Shown: piece after piece, positions 7,884 through 13,323 of the stretch
How positions within the stretch are numbered: position 1 is the first letter of the stretch
How the letters are laid out: each line of letters begins with the position of its first letter
Assembly: GCF_000330505.1 (NCBI RefSeq)
Contig: NW_004443670.1
Location: 71,312 to 84,634, forward strand
Direction of reading: 5' to 3'
DNA from: Entamoeba invadens IP1
Taxonomy: Eukaryota; Evosea; Mastigamoebida; Endamoebidae
Length of the DNA stretch: 13,323 nucleotides
Position numbers and translations under genes: made by a program
Notes under the pieces: generated by a model
What the model was told of the DNA's origin: nothing
Databases searched by the model: none
What the model saw: the letters and a program-made list of their open reading frames with translations, nothing else

Positions 7884-7932
7884 TCGGCCTATATTCCCGT
7901 CCTTCGTCCCCATGTCCGTCCTTTCTCTTTAA

Positions 7933-9016
7933 TTCATCACGATAATTAATTAAAAAAATATAGTAAAATTTAATTATAAAATATAGTTCAAGTTTTTGAT
8001 TTGATCTTTATAGTTTCAAATTAAAAAAATAAAACAAACAAGAGAAGTTACATTTTTTAATTATTAAAAGTAAATAAAATAAATACAAAAAGTATATTAG
8101 TTGTTAATCTTAATAACTTCACTTTGATATTTTGTTCTATTTTGTTGAACCTAACATGAAGAAGTGAACTTATAAATAATTAAATGTTAATTATTTTGTT
8201 ATTATGTAAAAACATTTCAGAAGTTTCCCGACTTTTTCCGCAGATTGCACCAGAAAAAATCATCTCCGAAAAAAATCACGTTCAAGTCATTCAACCGTTT
8301 TGGTTTTCTTTTTTTTATTTTCGGGGTTTCCTTGTTTTTGTGTTGTGATGACCAGAAAAAAAAAAGAAATGAGAAGTAACGAAACCAAAACTGTTTTTGA
8401 GTTTTGTTTTTGCACACACCCCAAAATCAAAAAAATGTAATTCTTTTCTAGTTTTTATATTAATATATTGTATTCGTATTTTTGTTGAAGTTGTAAAAAA
8501 ATTAAACCTTCGTTTTCGGGTTTTGGTATTTTTATCGATATAAATTATATATTTATAATAAATAAAACTATAAATTTAACAGTTTAACCAAACTGTTGTT
8601 TTTTTCTGTAAGAAAAAATTATTTATAGAATAAAATAATACAAAAATTTCAAAACCATTTTCCATGGAATTCCAATTTCGGTGTTTCTTTTTTTCTTTTT
8701 ATATTTTTTTGGAAATAAAAAACTAAACATATTAACAAAATAATAATAAAAAATAATTCATTGTTAGTTGGGAACTTTTGATATTTTAAAAATTTTAGCA
8801 ACTGAAATTATGTCAATCAACCAAAAAGTTACCAAAAAATACATATATTATAAAATACCATACATAAACTATTATTACTGGTTAAACAAAAAAATAAAAC
8901 TGGAGTGAATTTTGCAATTATGACTCGAGTATGAATTGTGATAAAATAATAACACAATACAAATAAAATGTTGTGAATAAAAATGGCTATAAAGAAATCA
9001 ATACACCGCGGGACAA
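7933..9016. other. Long AT-rich non-coding region
   Basis: About 1.1 kb with homopolymer A and T runs. A slightly GC-richer patch lies at 8217-8420; its reverse strand is open for 66 codons but is lysine/phenylalanine low-complexity and not credible as a gene. A short perfect inverted repeat, AACAGTTT (8578-8585) against AAACTGTT (8590-8597), is present. No RNA gene or second copy of the foldback termini was seen. Confidence 0.5.
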
Positions 9017-9448
9017 TCAGTCGAATTTCTGAATCCAGTACTGGAGCGTGCTAGGGGAGAGATCGCAGAATGTCTCGGGGTAGTTTTTTTGTAGAAACCG
9101 AGTTGCTTTTGTCAGTCCAATTTCCCTTGCTTTCTTGACGGCTTCTTTCTTGTGTTGGACGGTCCATTTCTTCTTTGTTCGCGGGATCTTTGGAAGTGTT
9201 GGCTTATAGAAAGAGGGCGAAGGACTTTGGATAATAACAGTCTTGGGGATTGGGCTTTGACCGATCGTGAGGAAATCGGCGAATGCTTTCACTTCGTAAT
9301 ACGCCTTGTTGGCGGGCTTGAACACACTCATCTGAGTCATTTTTTTGAGGCTGCCAGTTAAAAGTTCTTTCATAAGTCGACCGAGGTACGGAACTCCTTT
9401 TTGGGGTTGGAATTTCCATTTTTTTTTCCTTCCCAAATTTTTGTTCAT
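9017..9448 (-). CDS. Small basic protein with C-terminal helix-turn-helix domain
   Basis: A 143-residue frame from ATG, very rich in lysine. Residues 92-143 carry the recognisable part: KKKWTVQHKKEAVKKAREIG, then a second helix LTKATRFLQK, a short insert NYPETFCDLS, and a third helix ending STLQYWIQKF. This resembles the Psq/Brinker/CENP-B-type homeodomain-like fold used by transposases and their domesticated relatives, so sequence-specific DNA binding is the likely role. The first 90 residues are basic and proline-containing with no clear domain. The same frame stays open for 44 codons upstream of the ATG, also basic, bounded by a TAA at 9581-9583. It includes a TAG acceptor-like site at 9573-9575, so the true N-terminus may lie in an upstream exon. 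It lies 1.1 kb from the foldback element; no direct link is shown. Confidence 0.68.
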   Translation of the reverse strand: MNKNLGRKKKWKFQPQKGVPYLGRLMKELLTGSLKKMTQMSVFKPANKAYYEVKAFADFLTIGQSPIPKTVIIQSPSPSFYKPTLPKIPRTKKKWTVQHKKEAVKKAREIGLTKATRFLQKNYPETFCDLSPSTLQYWIQKFD

Positions 9449-10186
9449 TCCGTCATCTACCCGATCTCTGACCGGAGTGAGAGGTCTCTTTTTTTTTAAA
9501 GTATCCGGTTTATCGAAATTCTTAGAATTTCCTTTTCTTTCTCTTTTTTTTGCGGGTTTGCGGTCACTTTTACTAATTATTTAACTATTAAGTATTGTTT
9601 ATTTACTACTAACATATAGTATTTCAAACATCCTTTTCAGAACGAAAATTTTGGTATTTGATTCAAATTTGGGACAGTTTTCGTTAGTTCGGTTTACTAT
9701 TGCTCTTTATTATTTGAGTTATTATTAATTATAGTTAATAAACAAAATAACGACTGTTAAACCAAAAGTGCAATCAATGGTGAAAAAAAGATTAACAAAG
9801 TCATTGATTAGAGACCTTTGAAAAAAGGTCCACATTTCTCTTTTTTTTTCACAATTTTTTTGTGAAATATTTCTTCTTGCTTTTTTAACATTTACTGTAC
9901 TATATAATATTGTTAAAAATAACTAAATTGTAGTACTTCAAATTAAGACACAAGAAGTCCGTACAAAGGAGATTGGCGGATTTTTGAAGTCGAAAACGAA
10001 AAAAGTTTGGGCGAGAGAAAAGCAAAACGAAGCATACTTGATAAGTAAAAAAATGGTTAAAATATAGTAAAATAATAGTATGTCAGTATCAAAAACGGAG
10101 AAACGAGATTGAGAAAGTGAGAGATTTAGTGGAAAGTGAAAGCATAAGAGGCGCGAATAAAGACAAACCAGACATCTTGGAGCAAC
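9449..10186. other. Divergent intergenic region between HTH and membrane-protein genes
   Basis: About 740 bases that must hold both promoters. The left 130 bases continue the HTH frame without an ATG. The middle is AT-rich, with small inverted repeats such as GACCTTTG...AAAGGTC near 9811-9830 and TTCACAA...TTGTGAA near 9848-9866. The right 240 bases are moderately GC-rich and purine-rich on the plus strand. Their reverse strand is open for 84 codons from an ATG at 10192, but the composition is low-complexity and no domain is seen. Confidence 0.4.
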
Positions 10187-10909
10187 ATGCATTGCTTCCT
10201 TCCCTCATTGTGTTTTTACCCACTCTCCTTTTTAGTCATCGTTTGTCATTTTTATGTTTTTACAACTCACAACAATTGTGATTTCTGTGCTACTCAACTC
10301 TCCATGTCTTGAGGTTCTCAGTTCTTTAACGAATAGGCCACAGGAATCATTTACGCACTTATATTCGGCAGGATGACGGGGTACTACTCCGTGGCAGTAG
10401 GAATGCTTTTTGTGATCGCTGGGTTCTTTGGACTGTTTGCGTCGGGATGGCGAGGATACACGTCGTCCCTTCTCTTTGCTGCCGTCATCACATTAGCTAG
10501 CATAGCAGCGGTCGGGTTGAATGTTGTTGGGTTATTGTTACCACAGTACACCTTCTTGTTAGACGAAAAGGAAGACGCGCTCGACCTCTTTGGGTTCAGC
10601 CTCGAGCCAAGCAACATATGGTTTGGGGTGGGCATGTTCTATCTGACAATCGTCTACATCCCCCTTGTGAGTATTGCAATTTGCAACGCGTGCACAATCA
10701 GCAAAGTGATTGAACGCAACCAAAGAAGAATCAAAAAGATGGAGGATAAAAAGAAGAGAAAGGACGGCTTCTTTGTGTACAGGGGAAACACTCTCAAAAA
10801 CAGAATTAGACCCGAGGAATTTGGGAAAATCAGAGAAGAACTTAACAAGGCTGTACACGCAGCACAGCCTTGCTCGCCAGTCAAAGACGTCAAAATTGAG
10901 GTGGAGTAA
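10187..10909 (+). CDS. Four-transmembrane protein, two exons, function unknown
   Basis: Proposed as join(10187-10240, 10337-10909), 208 residues. The uninterrupted frame alone begins at an ATG at 10373, but reading continues upstream in frame to a TAG at 10334-10336. The preceding DNA has an ATG at 10187 and a GTTTGT donor at 10241. Joining the two is phase 0 and completes a first hydrophobic segment. Segments then lie at about residues 9-28, 33-55, 60-86 and 111-136, with a short acidic loop (DEKEDALD) between the last two. A basic cytoplasmic tail of about 70 residues follows (RRIKKMEDKKKRK). The layout is like a tetraspan or MARVEL protein, but the CCG motif of tetraspanins is missing from the loop. 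It converges on the La gene, with 84 bases between stops. Function unknown; the splice model is inferred. Confidence 0.75.
10241..10336 (+). other. Predicted intron in the four-transmembrane gene
   Basis: Starts GTTTGT and ends AATAG, matching Entamoeba splice-site preference, and is 96 nt long. It contains an in-frame stop, so retaining it would end the protein after about 40 residues. Removing it joins a hydrophobic run across the junction without changing frame. Confidence 0.65.
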
Positions 10910-10993
10910 AAGCAAATTGATTGTAATTGTTTTAAAGCTTTCTCCTCAGAAGACTACAAACACAATAATAACAAACAACAGAAAAAATATCAA

Positions 10994-12030
10994 TCAGTCG
11001 TTTCTTGGCTTTCTTTTGAAAGTTCTTGACTTCGACTTCGTTGGGATTGAGAATGTGGCGATTTTATTACTGTCCTCCTCAGTGCATTCTTGAACGACAA
11101 CTCCCATTCCATGGAATTTCAAACCAGCGAGTGCTTCTTTGACTTTTTCAAGATCTTCGTTCTTTTTCAATGCCAAAAATGCATTTTTTGTGGTTTGTAC
11201 CTTCTCAGTTTTCTCCTCAGCTTTTTCCTCTTTCTTTTCGTCGGCTTTTTCTTCGACCATTTCGACTGGTTTTTGTTCCTCGACTTTCTCAGTTGCGACC
11301 TTTTCTTCTGTTTTGGTTGGAACTGCTGTGCACAAGTTCCTCTCTGATGCACTTCTTTCGACGAAGTACTTCACGACATTATCTCTCAGGATTTGATTGT
11401 TTTTCACTGCGTTTTTGAAGTCTTTATTAATGGTCTTGTCGGAGATGACAAGTTTCAAGTTTATGTGATCCGGTTTCTTTTTGTTGTTGCTCTTGTTTTT
11501 CGATTTCTCGCTTCTTGGCTTTGCGACAATTTCGTTCTCTCCAAACTTCAATTTCGCAGCCAAAAACTTCTCCATCTCTTCTTTTGTTTCAAATTCGACA
11601 AACACGGTCGTATTGAATGTGTTGACTTCCTTCAATCTGTTGTAGTTCATTTTAATGCACTCGACCTTGGCAACCGCATTAATGAACTCCAAGATTTGTT
11701 CACGAGTCGTCTTCTCTTCAAACCCTTTCACAAACAACGATCTCTCGTAACTTCCGCTTCCGTTGGAATCGGTTTCACGCGCTTAATGCTCTTCTTGTCT
11801 TCAGACAAAACAAGTGTTTTGGACGTCTCTACGGCTTTCACAATCTCCTCCGCTGACGTCGTGAGTTCCTTCACCTTCACAAATCCCAAAAGGGTATCAA
11901 TCGGGACAAACCCGTTTTGGGTTTCAATAACGCCCAACAAAAACTTATCCTGAATGATGTTCAAGTCACAGAAGTAGTATTCTATCTGCACCAAAAGAGC
12001 CGACATTCCTCCTTTATGTTTCGCGTTCAT
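10994..12030 (-). CDS. La RNA-binding protein, reading frame broken between La motif and RRM
   Basis: La proteins bind the UUU-3'OH ends of new Pol III transcripts and protect them. From the ATG at 12030 the La motif is clear. QIEYYFCDLN and DKFL follow the family, and the 3'-U-binding residues of human La (Q20, Y23, Y24, D33, F35, F55) are matched here by Q15, Y18, Y19, D28, F30 and F50, in identical spacing. This frame ends at TGA (11728-11730). The RRM continues in another frame: LFVKGF (RNP2-like) and TTVFVEF (RNP1-like), then a basic linker, a Glu/Lys-rich region and a basic tail to the TGA at 10994. The switch falls at GAGAGA (11741-11746). Dropping one GA unit, or adding one base, restores continuity. 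A sequencing error, a true pseudogene or a real frameshift are all possible. The break is too tight for an intron. Confidence 0.88.
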
Positions 12031-12409
12031 CTTTTTATTTCCGAAAACCCTCGATAACCCTATTTTTGGATAAAGTGAAAAAACACGGCTGATTCGTCCA
12101 TTTAAAAGACATTTCTTATTTGTTTATTACTAATACTATAACAACAATACCATATGAATTCATTTGTTTTCTTACTCATTAAAGGTTCTACCAGTCATAA
12201 TAAATTAATCAAACTTGAGGTTTGGTAAAACTATTAATATAATTCTTTTTATTTTCTATTGTAATTAAAACTCTAATCGATTTGTAGACTCAAGTTGATT
12301 AGAGTTCAAAAGGTCTGCGAAAAAGTTTATCTAAATCCTTTCAAAAGTCCTGTCGACCTTTTTTGATTGACTAGACAAGTCGCAACATGTAACATATAAT
12401 AATTAGGCA
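12031..12409. other. Intergenic region between La and Ddi1
   Basis: About 380 bases between the La start codon and the Ddi1 stop codon, holding the La promoter and the Ddi1 3' UTR. The part near La has no GGAACGAA box. The part near Ddi1 contains the paired hairpins listed separately. No ORF is supportable. Confidence 0.45.
12269..12364. other. Two adjacent inverted repeats ending in a T-run
   Basis: AACTCTAATC (12269-12278) pairs perfectly with GATTAGAGTT (12297-12306). Immediately after, AAAAGGTC (12308-12315) pairs with GACCTTTT (12355-12362), inside a run of six T at 12359-12364. On the plus strand this could be a small two-hairpin RNA ending at a Pol III-style terminator, or a 3'-end signal. 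No box C/D, box H/ACA or tRNA promoter sequence was recognised. Confidence 0.25.
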
Positions 12410-13281
12410 TCAGTGAAGCTTTCTAAGAGCTTCAGACAAATTTCCTCCAGTGATATCGAGCATGTTGAGAGCATCATCATCACTTAACCCCTCCATGATC
12501 AATTGTTGGACCATCAAGTCCGGGTACCTTAACAGTGTCGGTGTTGGTAGAACGGGTCGTTCTGGTTTCAAAAACTTGTGTTGAGACGCCACAAACTCTC
12601 CCTCGAATGGGTTGATGTGGAATGGCTTATGCAAAATGTAGTCCACTTCAGTGTTTGTCAAAAATGGGACTTCTTCCCCCTTCACTCTCAAACAGTTCTT
12701 TGAAAAGTCGATGCAACACTTCTAGTTAATCCGATGGCTATTTAACTCTTTTTCATTAGTAAAATTTATAATTTGTACATTTAAACTTCCAGACATCAAG
12801 AAATGTCACCACTTCAAATGATGTCTTCGAGAGACGTGAAACGTCGAACTAAAAATCACAAACAAACGCCAAGCGATCTGAGTGTATTTGTTCCAATGAG
12901 GAGATGGTCAAGTGGGGAGTCCTCTGATAAAACGTTGAGCGACGTGACGCAGTACGTTGTGCCGATGATGAGGGGTACGATATATATAGTCCCCACTGAA
13001 GACGCTTGCCCCATTCCTTGGTACATCTTTTTCCTTTGATAGTCGATTTGGTTGAGTAAGTTACACTCCCTTGCTGTTTTCATAGAAAGAACCGACTCCT
13101 GTGCGCCAGAGTCAATCATCGCCGGAATTGTGACTCCGTTGATTTTGAGAGAGACAAAGACCAAATCGCCCGGGATAAGCAGTTCTGGGTGTTCTTGTGC
13201 GCATTGGTTCAATTGGTTGTTTATTGTCTCGTTTCTGATTTGTTCCTGGATTTTCTTTTGTTGCTCCTCATGTTCATTTTC
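12410..13281 (-). CDS. DDI1: Ddi1-like ubiquitin-shuttle aspartyl protease, 5' end outside window
   Basis: Ddi1 is a proteasome-shuttle protein with a retroviral-protease-like domain that cleaves ubiquitinated substrates as a dimer. Visible exons are 13281-12868 and 12721-12410 (minus strand), about 241 residues. The first begins with a charged helix (EEQQKKIQEQI) and then EHPELLIPGDLVFVSLKING, typical of the lead-in to the protease fold. The catalytic motif DSGAQ sits at 13113-13099, followed by GMGQ and the SPLDHLLIGTNTLRSLG strand-helix. The second exon supplies CCIDFSKNCLRV, closing the protease domain. The last 36 residues (VQQLIMEGLSDDDALNML, GGNLSEALRKL) form a UBA domain that would bind ubiquitin. 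The N-terminal ubiquitin-like domain must lie beyond the window. An in-frame TAG at 13284-13282 and the lack of a suitable ATG show this is an internal exon. Assignment is strong; exon ends are inferred. Confidence 0.92.
12722..12867 (-). other. Intron in the Ddi1 gene
   Basis: The intron starts GTTTGTTTGTG directly after the GGC of the LRSLG segment and ends ACTAG, phase 0, 146 nt. Splicing joins the protease helix to CCIDFSKN as in other Ddi1 proteins. An alternative acceptor three bases downstream (AAG at 12721-12719) would drop one lysine and match the yeast Ddi1 spacing better. Reading through gives a stop after four residues. Confidence 0.85.
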
Positions 13282-13323
13282 CTAATTTTATAAGTTCATT
13301 TCCCTTTTTTGTGATTCAAGTGA
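13282..13323 (-). other. 3' part of an upstream Ddi1 intron, cut by the window edge
   Basis: On the minus strand these bases run AT-rich to AAAATTAG, a good Entamoeba acceptor, right where the Ddi1 frame meets its in-frame TAG. No GT donor is present within the 42 visible bases, so the donor and first exon lie outside. Confidence 0.6.

Larger units (their letters stand above)
7290..7927. mobile_element. Foldback / long-TIR non-autonomous element
   Basis: The 638-bp unit is a giant inverted repeat. The left arm 7290-7477 and right arm 7740-7927 are exact reverse complements over 188 bp by eye. Pairing then continues imperfectly (about 7478-7580 with 7638-7739) to a central loop of about 57 bases. 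It is flanked on both sides by TTTAA (7285-7289 and 7928-7932), a probable 5-bp target-site duplication. Termini begin GAGAAAGGACGG. It has no coding frame, so it would depend on a transposase supplied elsewhere. The duplication could also be read as TTAA with slightly unequal ends. Superfamily (Mutator, hAT, piggyBac, mariner or other) is not decided: the ends do not start with a piggyBac-like CCC. A transcript would form long double-stranded RNA. Confidence 0.88.

Noticed and set aside
7290..7927. CRISPR-like array or bacterial origin suggested by regularly spaced palindromes
   Set aside because: The palindromes are 10 bp with 10-bp spacers, occur in mirrored arms, and the context is a eukaryotic genome.
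8217..8417. 66-codon reverse frame in the long AT-rich region
   Set aside because: The translation is dominated by Lys, Phe and Ser from A/T runs and has no recognisable motif.
9938..10192. 84-codon reverse frame divergent from the membrane-protein gene
   Set aside because: Low-complexity Phe/Leu/Ser composition, overlap with the likely promoter and first exon of the plus-strand gene, and no known domain.
10187..10909. Tetraspanin
   Set aside because: Four membrane segments are present, but the loop lacks the CCG motif and the paired cysteines of tetraspanins.
11728..11750. Intron explaining the La frame change
   Set aside because: The two frames overlap by a few bases and both encode conserved residues up to the switch, leaving no space for an intron.
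11393..11953. 186-codon forward frame antisense to La
   Set aside because: The opposite strand has clear La motif and RRM residues; this frame is their shadow.

Overview
The window looks like nuclear DNA of an anaerobic amoebozoan, most probably an Entamoeba, with E. invadens the best guess. Four things point there. Intergenic DNA is extremely AT-rich while genes are clearly richer in GC. Introns are few and short, begin GTTTGT and end TAG. Intergenic gaps around short genes are tight. The largest forward gene encodes a BspA-type leucine-rich-repeat protein with the N-terminal block typical of the big Entamoeba family. Species assignment is inference; no database search was possible.

Layout. 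Bases 1-120 form a GC-rich nested hairpin of unknown nature. From 451 to 1674 lie three small genes: a probable multi-pass membrane protein (+), a small charged protein (-), and a small basic protein with a proline-rich SH3-ligand-like motif (+). After an AT-rich gap comes the 815-residue BspA-like protein (+), convergent with a 633-residue ARM/HEAT-like helical protein (-). Both carry a GGAACGAA box shortly upstream of their start codons.

From about 7000 to 9016 there is no convincing gene. In its middle sits a 638-bp foldback (inverted-repeat) element. Its outer arms match perfectly by eye over 188 bp, and it is flanked by a 5-bp direct repeat, TTTAA. Each arm holds three copies of the palindrome AGGACGTCCT at exactly 20-bp spacing.

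From 9017 to the end: a small basic helix-turn-helix protein (-); a four-segment membrane protein whose first segment is recovered only by splicing a 96-nt intron (+); the RNA-binding La protein (-), whose reading frame is broken between its La motif and its RRM; and the 3' part of the ubiquitin-shuttle aspartyl protease Ddi1 (-). Ddi1 has one complete intron and a second that runs off the window edge.

These genes do not form an operon or one pathway. This is ordinary eukaryotic gene order with one young repeat insertion. The observations most worth following are the foldback element with its phased palindromes, the La frameshift, the splice models, and the GC-rich hairpin at the left edge.
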